Shown here piece by piece: positions 35,616-46,526 of a DNA stretch of 64,000 nucleotides. The translations under genes and the position numbers were made by a program. The stretch is from Syngnathus acus (Eukaryota; Chordata; Actinopteri; Syngnathiformes; Syngnathidae), in assembly GCF_901709675.1 (NCBI RefSeq), contig NC_051107.1, positions 1,123,501-1,187,500 on the forward strand. Reading direction: 5' to 3'. The notes under the pieces were generated by a model that did no database searches, was not told the origin of the DNA, and saw only the letters and a list, made by a program, of their open reading frames with translations. Positions within the stretch are counted from its first letter, which is position 1. Each line of letters opens with the position of its first letter.

Positions 35616-36520
35616 ATAATTCCTGCACCAAAAGTTGAATTAGTTTGAAAGGGTCATAATAATCATTATGCAAAATTTAATAAGGTGAATCTCATGGACA
35701 AATTTTCTATTTGTCAATGCTGGAAAAATAATATTTACCAAAAAAAAAAAAAAAGCTTTCAGAGGATTGAGATGTGGTGACAAAACATTCACCAGAGTTG
35801 ACATTCAAGTGTTACCTTTTCCCGCTTTGGCAAATTTGCGGCGGTACGCATTCATATCAACTACAAGAGCTCCGGTTTTCGCGCTCACGCTCCACTTGCC
35901 GCCGCTCTACGAATCAAATTAAGATTTCATAATGGAATTTTAAATATTCATGCCTCCGTTGCCGCCGTGACAAAAGTGCGCCCGAGATAGCCCGATCCTA
36001 CGTGGGGTGTATTAAACCACGCTCAACGGGATTACAAGCAAGCCGTCTGGAAAAATGTCTGTACATCTGCTGGTTATTCAGTCTCCGGTGACCACATTGG
36101 GAGAGAAAATGAGGCAACAGAAGGGGGAGGGGGCGGGGCGGCCGCGGCAAGGCCGTAATCATTCGTCTCCGCCTCTTTGCTTCATCCCCTTTCACCAGTT
36201 GACGCGGCAAATGGCATCGCCAGCCCGTGTCACTCAAAGAGCCATTTCTGTTCTCCCGGACTGTCTGCGCTGACGGATTGAGAGAATGAAGCAAACGGCC
36301 GTGCAAGAGAGCAGAGACAGAGGCATTTTTCAACATGCCCTTTTTTTTTTTTTGGTCAATTTATGTGCGCTTGTCAAAAGCGGCATGAGATGCGCACTGG
36401 CCGCGCAGTTCAACTTGAGAAGGCAAGCTAGTGAAGAGACACAAATCCGAGTGTCTTCGTGCTTTAAGCTTTGGGTGGGAATCACGGAGTAGCAGAGTCA
36501 CACTACACGGTATTGCGATA

Positions 36521-36832
36521 TTTTAAAGTTAAAGTCCCAATGATCGTCACACACACATCTGGGTGTGGTGAAATTTGTCCTCTGCATTTAACCCATCCTC
36601 GTGTGATTTTAATCCATCCCCTGGGGGAGAGGGGAGCAGTGAACAGCAGCGGTGCCGCGCTCGGGAATCAGTTGGTGATCTAACCCCCTAATTCCAACCC
36701 TTAATGCTGAGTGCCAAGCAGGGAGGCAATGGGTCCCATTTTTATAGTCTTTGGTATGACCCGGCCGAGGTTTGAACCCACAACGTTCCAGTCTCAGGGC
36801 GGACACTCTACCAGTAGGCCACTGAGCTGCAA
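36521..36832 (-). repeat. full-length tRNA-derived SINE
   Basis: Read from 36832 downward it starts TTGCAGCTCAGTGGCCTACT (A box with GGTAGAGTG) and has a B box GGTTCAAACC (GTTGTGGGTTCAAACCTCGG). It then carries the same body as the copy at 20868 (TACCAAAGACTATAAAAATG, CTTGGCACTCAGCATTAAGG, TGCAGAGGACAAATTTCACC) and ends with CATTGGGACTTTAACTTTAA. The head resembles a tRNA promoter, but the segment does not fold as a tRNA gene in an obvious way and should not be called one. Confidence 0.88.
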
Positions 36833-38411
36833 ACATCGCTAAACAGTCCAACAGATTCCGAAAATAGCTCTTAGCGTTTTTACGATGACCAAAACCATGA
36901 ACCAATAATGGGCCCTTTCTCAACTAGTTCATTTCCCCTCATTTATGAACCGCACTTTGACAGCCTGATACGGTTACAACTGTGAGTGGGCGAACGTGCA
37001 ACATGAACCGTGACGCCATGAAACAAATGAACCTTGCTTCAGCAACAACAGGTGGTCAGGCCGGCCAAGACGAAAATGATCCGATTGCAGACGGGGGCAG
37101 ATGTTATTGTGTCATTCCTACTTAGCGGCCGCCGAGTAAACAGAGTTAGTCTGTTGCCGGATAACAAATTACAATTGGGTGGCAAATACGATTTCACCTC
37201 TAGTTGCCTTTTCTCTCGACCGCGGGCGGCCCCCAAGACTTTTTTATGAATCTGTGTGGCATCAGATGCGAGAGCGCAAATTAAATTGGACTCGGGCCGA
37301 AAATGAGTGTGCATGCGTGTGTTCTCATCTTTTCCAATGAATTTCACCCATCAAAATAGAGCGCTGTAAAGTGGCGTGTCGACGCGGTCAGAGAGGCTTT
37401 AACATCAGTGCTTTATTCGCGGTCTGTTACTCGGTTGGGGTGGTCTGGGAATTTCAAACCATCGTAAAAAGATCAAGTTTTTTTTGGTAAGAGCCTTTTC
37501 GAAGGGGTTTTGCTTTTGTCCTCATTTGCCCTCATCTTGGCGCCCTAAATGCCCGCCATAATCCAGATGCCGCTAATCAGTGCTAACTTGGAGAGGACAC
37601 GAAGGATTAACGCTGGAACAGGGCGAAAGGACAAAAAGACAAAAGAAGGGCAACCAAAAGGCGGAACAAGTTGTTCGTAACGATCGTGACAGTGGATATT
37701 TGTCGCGTTTAACAACATATGAATGAATTTACTGGCCTTGAGCTTCGCCACGGTGGTAGCTATGATTTTAAAAAGCTTTTTTTTTAGGCAGGGGGTGTAT
37801 TCTTTTGTCATTCTGGGCACTGGATAGAGATACGGGAGTATAATAGCGAGATAAACAAAGCATTGAAGATTGCAGAGCACCTGCACTCAAGAGGTAGCCG
37901 TAATTAAATGATCTGTATCCGAGTGTATCACTGATTACGCTTGATTCATTTGGCAGATGCACTTTTAACGGTATCCTCCGCTAAGATATGACTATTGTGT
38001 GGAACAATAGGTAGAACTCCCTTGAAAACAGGCGGCAGATTCAATTACCCCAACTATAGCCACAGGCAGACAACACTAGTAGCGGATTATGCAGGTACAA
38101 GCTTACAACAATTTGCCGGCCGCACTTCCTGCGCCGATATCCGATGCGACACCTTTTTTTTTTATTAAGTCGATGCCTTCGCCCACGGGCTGTTGTCTTG
38201 TGGCGTTTTCTGCTATACGCTCAACTGAGGCTTCCTTCAAACAAAACTCAAGTGACTGTCTGAGTAGCATTTATTTTGTTGTTGTCAACAAACGGGACAA
38301 ACAAATGGCATCCCTGCGGACTGACAAGTCATCCGCAGGCTAAAACACACATTAGAAGGCACGTCTGCACGGTTTCACTATTCGTGAGTGGTGGGCGGAA
38401 AAAAAAGAAAA

Positions 38412-38459
38412 TACACACATACACATATATTATATATATATGTGTATTTTTTTTTAATA

Positions 38460-38492
<33 letters not shown>

Positions 38493-38579
38493 CGTATATA
38501 TATATACATACATACATATATATACATACATACATATATACATACATACATATATACATACATATATACATACATACAT

Positions 38580-38620
<41 letters not shown>

Positions 38621-38632
38621 TACATATATATA

Positions 38633-38666
<34 letters not shown>

Positions 38667-38674
38667 TATACACA
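38412..38674. repeat. TATACA/TATATA microsatellite, about 260 bp
   Basis: Long alternation of TA, TACA and TATACATA units with two ATG-free poly(T) breaks. Long ORFs on both strands here (up to 187 codons) are simple repeat translations rich in Tyr/Ile/His/Thr. Confidence 0.93.
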
Positions 38675-39149
38675 AGTGAATTGTTGGCCACCTCAAATAA
38701 CCGCAGTGTTCCCACTAAATACCGTGGCTCCGAGCCGTCTCGCAAGAGTCCATTAACTCGCAGAAAAGTGGGTATCAGTGGGAAAAAAAAAGCTCCAGGT
38801 AAGGCGCTGGGCACTTTTACACTCGATGGCTCCTTTTAATGTGTTATTGCATTTGAATAGATTTCAATCAGAGTGAACGCAGCCATTTCCCTGCCATCAA
38901 TTGACCAAAAAGCTATTGTCAAACTCGATTGCCAGTACATGAGTAGACATTTTGACAGCAACCAACACGGGAAACTAACTTGTGCACTTGTCTAATTAAC
39001 ATAAAAAACGCTCGTTAAATAGGCAGTTTGCATGTCAAGGAGGGTTTGATTGCGTCATAAACTAACATTTGCTCATGAGGAACACAATCTAGAATGCAGC
39101 AGTGGATGTTTCTCTTCTTGAGTTGACACCCCCCCCCCCCCCAAAAAAA

Positions 39150-39650
39150 AAACAACCTAAAATAATGTGGTTGCAAAAGTGTGCACACCCTCCAAATGGG
39201 TTGGGGCTGTGTTTAAAATTATTCACCAAACACATTCAAATGTATGATAGTCAGGACACCTCAGATTAACCTTGAATAACATTCAGATGGTCCAGACATG
39301 ACATCCGAGCAAAAGCCTGAATATTTTGTGTGCACATTGACTGCTATTTTGAACTGTTCAGAATTCCTTCCTTGTCCATGGGCTGTTATGACCGAGAAGT
39401 TCAAGCTTAATTTCATCCGACCAAAACAAAATCTCCCAAATACATGCAGGAATGTGTTGAGAAACTTGCTTCAAGGACTGAATTTTCAGAAACTTGTCAA
39501 GAGAGCTAGAGACCTCATCTTGGAGAGCCAGGAAAACAGCCACAACCACGATTGATCACGATTAAAACACCGTGAAAATTTGAAGTGTGTCATTGAAGCC
39601 ACGGCTAAACCAAAAATTGGCAGGGGACTGTAACCTGGTTATGACTTTTG
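39150..39650 (-). mobile_element. relic of a Tc1-like transposon
   Basis: In the minus-strand frame at 39358-39549 the peptide CIWEILFWSDEIKLELLGHN is the signature around the first catalytic Asp of Tc1 transposases (usual form W-SDE-K-x-ELFG). The TGGTTGCAAAAGTGTGCACA stretch at 39170 resembles a Tc1-type end. No matching inverted end, second Asp or Glu block was found, so the copy is badly decayed. Confidence 0.6.
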
Positions 39651-41369
39651 TATAGCTTTAGTCGACACCCCTCCACTCAATCCGTGTGTATTCACCCACA
39701 CAAACACATGTTGTCCAGTGCACAGGTACTCGGGAGAAGTCAATCGACATTAGACCCCGCCGCTCTCCTTAGCGACGGCGTGGGAGGGCCGCCTTTGATG
39801 GAACGCGCTGCTGTATTATTGACTTTAATTTAGAAAGTGCTGCCTCCTGCTTTTTTCCCCCGTTTTTCCTCTTCCCACCATAACCCGGACCGAGCGCCCA
39901 ACCCTGCCACAAACCTACCACCGGAGGGGATACACCTGATTGCACTGCTACAGAAAACACACTCAAGCAAAGAGACCTCTGAGTTAAAGGTTTGTAAAGG
40001 TTTTTAAAGGCACGCTGTGAATTCTCACCACAATTCATTTGCTGTTTCTTGTTGTCGGCCTGCGCCAACCAGTTGACGGCAGCATCCATCCACAGCATTG
40101 ACTTTAATGAAGGTATTTAAGAGTTAAGGCATGTTCTGTCCGTGTAGGTTCCGATGATTTAGGTGTTTCCTACCCTTGAGTCAAAACGGACACATACTTA
40201 ACAGTCTACCCACGAGTCAATTTGAAAAAAAAAGCCCAACATATCACCTTCACAAGAAGGGGAAAGGCAGATGAAGTTGGGAGAGAAAAAAAAAACAAAA
40301 AAAAAAAACAACCTCAGTTGTCCCTGGAAGAGGCATAAAAATGGCCGATGCACAGTCCATTACTCAGCGACAACATTGGCCGGCGAGAAGGAAATAAACG
40401 TCAACGTGTGCCGACTTTATGCACACATAGTAAATAGCAAATTCTTACACATGACAACAAGTCCCCTGCTAAAATGAAGGTGACCAGCATGTACCTTACC
40501 TTTACTTCAATTGAGAAAGCAGAATGTAAAATTGCCAATTAGGAACAAATCTCACCGCAACAACAAAAACTGAAGTGTAGCTGGAAACGTGATATTATTT
40601 TTTATAATTGTATGCTTCAGATTTTGTTGGAACAGATGGGGGAAGCTGCCCTGACCTTAACCCCATCAACCAAGCACCTTTGAGTACAGAGCTTTAATTC
40701 AGTCACCAGGTCGATGTATAGGCCTCGGTCAGACTAATCCCAGTGCGACGTGAAGCGCGAGCGAGATTTCTGGATTAGTTGTTTGGACGCAACAACATCG
40801 CAAAGGCGGTGACTTTCGATAAGCTTTGAAAGGATGCTTGGAGGTCAGACGGATAACAGTAAGGTTTCTATTCAAATGTGCCACAATGGCTTTATTGGAG
40901 ATATTTGATAAAGAATATCTTGAAGGTATCGCGGTTTGCTTTTAAGAGCTTTAAACGGCTGATCTGATTACCTGCAGATATTCCATTGTAAGACGACTTG
41001 CAGTGCCAGGACTCATCTATCAAGGCTACAAACTGTTTAAGTCGGCCCAGACGACGACATCAAGTCGAATGAAATTTTTTGTATCCTTTGTTGCCTAAAA
41101 TCAAAAGTCACAACGCTGTCGGGACATAGAAGAAGAGAAGAAGAAGCAGGCTATCTCTACAAAGATGGCAGCTTATCTGGCACCTCCAAAAGATTTAAAC
41201 CTCCCGCTGCCGTGACTTACTGTGTTTTACCTGCGGATTGCCTGGCAACAGAGACATCCATTTTCTGGGACCTGTCAGTTCGCAACGCAACACTGTGATA
41301 AACGCATGTACAAAGATGTACAATGAATGTTAATGTGGCTAGTACAGGAACGAGAACGACAACGTTTTG

Positions 41370-41398
41370 GTGTGTGTGTGTGTGTGTGTGTGTGTGTA
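41370..41398. repeat. (GT)n microsatellite
   Basis: About 14 GT units. Confidence 0.9.
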
Positions 41399-41889
41399 TC
41401 GGCTCAAAACGGGGCACTCGTGTCGCCTTGATAGGGTTAAGGACTGCTAACGAAGCAGCGCCTTTTCTTCTGCTTCCAGCTAACGCAGCGCTATGGCTAA
41501 TCCCGGCTCTGGCAGCCGCTAGGAACACAGCTCGACATAATGAAGCCCATTAGTCTGGAGACAATGGCAGCTCGCTAAAGCTCAAACATTGAATAACGCG
41601 GAATGAGATGCAAAGGAAACACTCATCCTTTTGCCTTCAACTGTCAAGACCTCATGCTGCCCTCGTTTGAGAGACTACAAATATGCTGAAGGTGTTAATT
41701 TAAGAGTGAAAGTCAATTACAAAAAGGGAATGGAGTTCAAGGTTTGTCTCACACAAACCTGGCCAGACGGGCGTTGCTAATATGCACTTATGGCCCAATA
41801 TTAATCTCTAGAAAAGCTGCTGCTTGATTAAACTTGTGTGGCGCTTATGAAATGATATCACAAACGGGGAAGCTGTTTAAACTGTGACT

Positions 41890-41890
<1 letters not shown>

Positions 41891-41972
<82 letters not shown>
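41891..41972. repeat. (GT)n microsatellite, 82 bp
   Basis: Forty-one uninterrupted GT units, the longest dinucleotide run in the window and likely polymorphic. Confidence 0.95.
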
Positions 41973-41976
<4 letters not shown>

Positions 41977-44742
41977 ATCTGTAATCTCTTAGCGTATTAA
42001 TTCCTAGAAATGAAGATGAAAACGGGATGGACTATAATCTTTTTTTTTTGCCTGAAGGTCAGCGTCATTGAGTTGCACGTGTGTGTTTCAGTGCAGCAGC
42101 TTGGAAAAAGTGGCTTAAGATAATATTGCATCAGTGCGGGCGGCGTAATCAAGCACTGGGACATTACAGGCCACTTAAAAGGCCATTCGAGTCGGTGCAA
42201 AAACTTCATAATCGTCCTCAAGACGTGGACGAAAATAGTGTGCCTCGTTTCCCCGCTGAATAAAAACTCTTTTAGGCAGCAAGTTCAAGGCAGGGTGATT
42301 ACACTGTTTATTTGCTCAACACCACTTACGAATGACACCTCGACACGGTCGCTTGAATTTCCATATAAAAGAGCTACGGTGAAAATTGCGGCATAGCCGC
42401 CGAAACGAGAATTACAATGGATTTGGTGGAAGAAAACCATGAAAGATTGGTGCAAAGTGCATAAGCAGCGTATAGAAGTCTCAAAACTGTTAAGGCAAAT
42501 GAAATATTCTAAGACAAGTGTACCACATGCAGGACTCGCGCGGTGACTCCTTGATTCAGGCAATGACATTACAATTCGTCCTAACATGCAGATATACATT
42601 CCACTAATCTGATTGTCATTGGCGCTATGGCACACCGCAGGCCTTTTAATCCAAATGAAACTAGTGACACGCACACATATGCAAACGGACACAGGCTGCT
42701 GACCTACATGTGACTGGCCAAAGCCCAGATTTGCCAGCACTTGCCGCAGGGGGTGTTGGGTACGGTTTGTATACTCCCGTCCAAAGACCGCGACCGATAA
42801 AGCCACGCCAAAGTAGGTCGCGCGATACCCCCAAACCACATGGGGTGCCCTCCGGTTCTAGGGAGGCTCAAGAGAGCCTTTGGGTAGGCAAAGGGCATCG
42901 GGAGGCTGGCATTATGGTGTGAAGGTCCCACATATCTGACAGCTCATCGGGTCACCACCAGTCGGTCGGTCCTGGAGGTACAGCCTGACAACACTTGTCT
43001 CGTCAACGCCAAGTGTGTGTTTTACTGTGAACATATGGGGCCCGACTGTGTGACCTCGCTTCCTGGCTGCCGTTCACCGTGCATGTGTACTGTACACTGG
43101 CACAATCTAAAGCGGCGGATCGACGCTCTAAATCTAACAGTATGTAAATTTGCCTTGGCTCGCGTTCTGCCTATATTACAGGTGAACGTTGTTCACTCAG
43201 GAAAAGTGATTTTCCTTGGGTCGCCGCCCAGCCCCCGCACTCTGGGTCAAACTCTCGCACTCTAACCCCCAAAGGTTGACCACATTAAAGTTTGACAGGC
43301 CATAAACTGGTTTCATGTAGCCACTGAGCGAGGAGATACCAGGAGACAAGACAAAAAGCCATTGTGAGGTATGTTCCGGGTCACTGAATCTTTGGACTGG
43401 ATTGACTCATTCGCGGTCACCTGCTCACCAAGATGTGAAATACGACACAGACAAAGCAACTTGTCATCTACAACCAAACACATCTGCGACTTAATAGCCT
43501 AACGTCCCATTTTAGATCAGGCAATCAATGAGGAAGATGCAGTTACACAGCATCGCACGGGGCAGTCCTGCGAGGGGGAATCCCATTTCGGAGAGGAAGG
43601 CTTCACCTTAACGCAGGAATATCCCTTCTGCATACTCGTGCGAATGCAATGTGCTCGATTGAAGCCCATTGGTATTCAATTGCGGTGAAGTAAAGAAGAA
43701 AGTCGGTGGGTGTATAATGCCGAAGTGTGTGCTCGTTGCGCCGGTGGGAATAGTGCACTGCGCTACAGGCGCTATGACCTTTTATGCCTGCCGTGCTTGC
43801 TCTTCCTCTCTTTTCCTTCTCCCGCTTTCACACGCTTATCTGCTAGCTCACACACACACACAGACACACACATCCAGTAGCGCTGTCACAGCAAGCTTTA
43901 GTGACCATCAATTACCCACGAAGCTTCCCGGTTTAATGGACATGGGGCATGTACAAATCATCGGCGATATCGAGGTGATGGGACAGTAGGGTGCATTTGT
44001 TTTAGGCTATACTGACACAGGGGGGCGGAGTGGTAGAGCATGTCCCATTTCCTGCCAATTGCCTTCTTGAAAATGACCTTTTGTGGGATTGCAAGGTTTT
44101 GCTTCGGTCCAGGCGTTTAAGCGCCATACATTTTGGAGGCTTTAATAGGTTTTGGAGACTAAGTGCACGGACATGTAGTGACAAAAACATGACGTCAACG
44201 GGAAGCGCAACAGAGACGGATGGGAAGCTTAGCAATTGGGTCTTCATAGGACCTGAAAGTTTCAACCTTGCGGGTCCTGGGAGTCCAAAAAAGGGTCTCA
44301 AGCTAAAAATATGGCCTCCGTGATGAGGTATGGGAAATTGAATTAAATGCCTTGCTACTAGTATCACGAGTGACACAGGGAACCTTGCAAGGTGAGCCTG
44401 ACAGCAAAGAAAGACGAGGGTGACCTCGGGTGACGAGTCTTGGAGAGGGGAGTAATCGTAGCTCTACGCATATGGAACAATCTCCGGTAGCACAATGCGT
44501 CAGCACTCCATTCATGTTCCGCTAGTTTTCCCACTACAGAACAAAATGTGAAGGGCAAGACGGCATTCTTTTTATTTACCTCTTTACTCATTTTTGCTTC
44601 TTTAAATACCCTTAGGCCAGGCGACGAGAGCGCATTTCAAATAAAGAGTGCAGCGGGACAACAGGAGAAAACTGGTTTTTCAAGAGGTGCATCTCTAAAT
44701 AAGGTCTGAGTGCTTTGAGCTCACCCAACTACCTCAGGACAC

Positions 44743-46498
44743 TGCAGAGAGAGCGAGAACAAGAGCGAGAGAGAAAGTGAGACTGCACGAGAGAGAGAGT
44801 GAATGAGTAGAGAGAGAGAGAAGAGAGAGGCAGAGACAGAGCGCAAGATCCAAGCTCGCTCGCTCTCTCCCTTTAGCTGCTACAACGGATCCTTTCCACA
44901 TCGACGCTACTGTTAACGTCACGCCTGTGAGCCCTGCTTGCACCCTGCGCTTGCCTCGGCTGCCTTGCTGCTCTCTCCACCGGGCGGACGCAGCGTCGGA
45001 GAGGAGGCGCTGATCGGCGCCACAAGAGGAGCGGGGGTTTCAGAAGAAGAAAAAAAAAACAAGAGAAAAGAGAGGACTAGAAAGGAAAAGGATAAAAGAA
45101 CAGAGAAAGGAGAAACTGCGCACCACCCCTCCTTCTTCTAAACTCACCCCCCCACTCTCGATCAACACCACCACCACTCCTCTCCCCTCCTCTCCTACTT
45201 CTACCCTCAATCCCGCTCCCCCCTCCCTTCTCTGAAGAAATTGACGGATTATTGGGAAGTGCGCGGGAGGCAGGCTGCAGCTGCTGCTGTGTGCGCTTGG
45301 CAAGGATGAAGCGCGTGCGTCCGCAATTTGCCGCACGGCCGCAGTGTGCGGCAACTTGACGAGAGGGAATGAGGGGATAAGGACGGCGGGAAAAAGCCGG
45401 GAGCCGCGCCGAGTCTTTGCAACCCCTGCCGAGTGCGCAGGAAAAGAGAGGAGGAAAAAAATCCAAGTGGACACGACGCCACATTGAGGATGAAAAGATA
45501 GAAGAGCTGTCAGACTGACCAACCGACCAAATGATTGACCACTGAAAAGTGGGCACAGGAATATAAAGGAGGAGGAGGAGGAGGGTGGGGGCTTCTTTTT
45601 TTTTTTACCCCCCGGATTGTCAATCTCACCTCCGGAGCGCCGCAAACAAAAAGAAAAGAACACTGGAAACAGGGACTGTGTAATTCTTTTTCAACCTTTT
45701 TATTTGGTCCTAATCTGACTATTTTGGACAATTGTGTAACACGACCAGTGCTATGGAAACCAGGATAAGGTGTCTATCGAGGGGATCAACTGTCGGATTC
45801 CAAGGACAAGCGAGGCAAGAGGAGCTGACTGCCAGAAGCCAGCAGTGGAGCATTGCTTCTTTGGGAGCCTGAGTGGATTCCTATGTACAATTTTTTTTTC
45901 TTTTTGTTGTTGTTGTTGCTGCTCGAGAGACAAACGTTCATCATAAAGGGCCTTCGAATCTTTCGGCTTGGATGTATGGATTTACAAAAGGGCTCATCCT
46001 GGTTTAGCAGGGCAGTTGTTAAAAGGCTTTACGTTGCTGCTCGGGGAAATACGTGCATCTCAAGTGAGTGCCACAGCTCTTTGTGAGGGGAAGCTATATG
46101 TCTCAGTTGAAGGACCTGTATTGTTAACTTGAGGTAGGTGTCTAGTGTTTCAACCCCTCTTTGCATCAGTTTGCGACACCCTATCTTCTCGACTTGTGTC
46201 TTTGTAATATGGCTTTTGCTTGCTTAATTGACCACCGTGTCCTTTTCATCCATGTTGCAATTCAGCCAGCACCCTCGACCCACTCCCCTCACTCGTGAGC
46301 ACAGATCATGAGAATATATTGTTAACTCAAGATAAGTGTCAAAAAGTGTCATTCTATCAAAATGTCCCCTTTCCTTCTTCAGTCTCCTTAATCCTTTTGA
46401 CTCTGGTCTCGGAAAAACTAAAGTCAAGTCAACCATCTCATCTTCCTGTGCCCAAACCCTCCGCTCCCCACACACACCACCACCACCAGCCCCCCAGA
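44743..46498 (+). promoter_or_regulatory. lrrc4: lrrc4 upstream region: probable promoter, 5' UTR and 5' intron
   Basis: A GA-rich tract (44743-44840) precedes a GC-richer block (44880-45480) with a CRE-like TTAACGTCACGC at 44913, and long CT/GA-rich stretches follow. There is no clear TATA box. LRRC4 genes elsewhere have an untranslated first exon and all coding sequence in exon 2. In agreement, a good donor (TTGAG then GTAGGT at 46134) and a pyrimidine-rich acceptor (CAGCCCCCCAG ending at 46498) lie just upstream of the coding exon. The transcription start and this intron are inferences. Long ORFs antisense to the block are biased low-complexity sequence. Confidence 0.45.
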
Positions 46499-46526
46499 TG
46501 ATGCTGAATTATGAATGTGCCACATC

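Noticed and set aside
36770-36832. Possible tRNA gene (A and B boxes)
   Set aside because: The boxes belong to the head of a SINE whose body continues for 250 bp and recurs at 20868; no separate tRNA is supported.
38276-38839. 187- and 161-codon ORFs on opposite strands
   Set aside because: Both are low-complexity translations of the TATACA microsatellite.
42285-42839. 184-codon ORF on the minus strand
   Set aside because: No recognisable domain, no splice or promoter context; it partly overlaps the unassigned GC-rich patch. Kept only as a curiosity.
45040-45663. 207-codon ORF antisense to the lrrc4 5' region
   Set aside because: Ser/Pro/Phe-biased translation of GA/CT-rich DNA; a second frame is open as well, and there is no domain.
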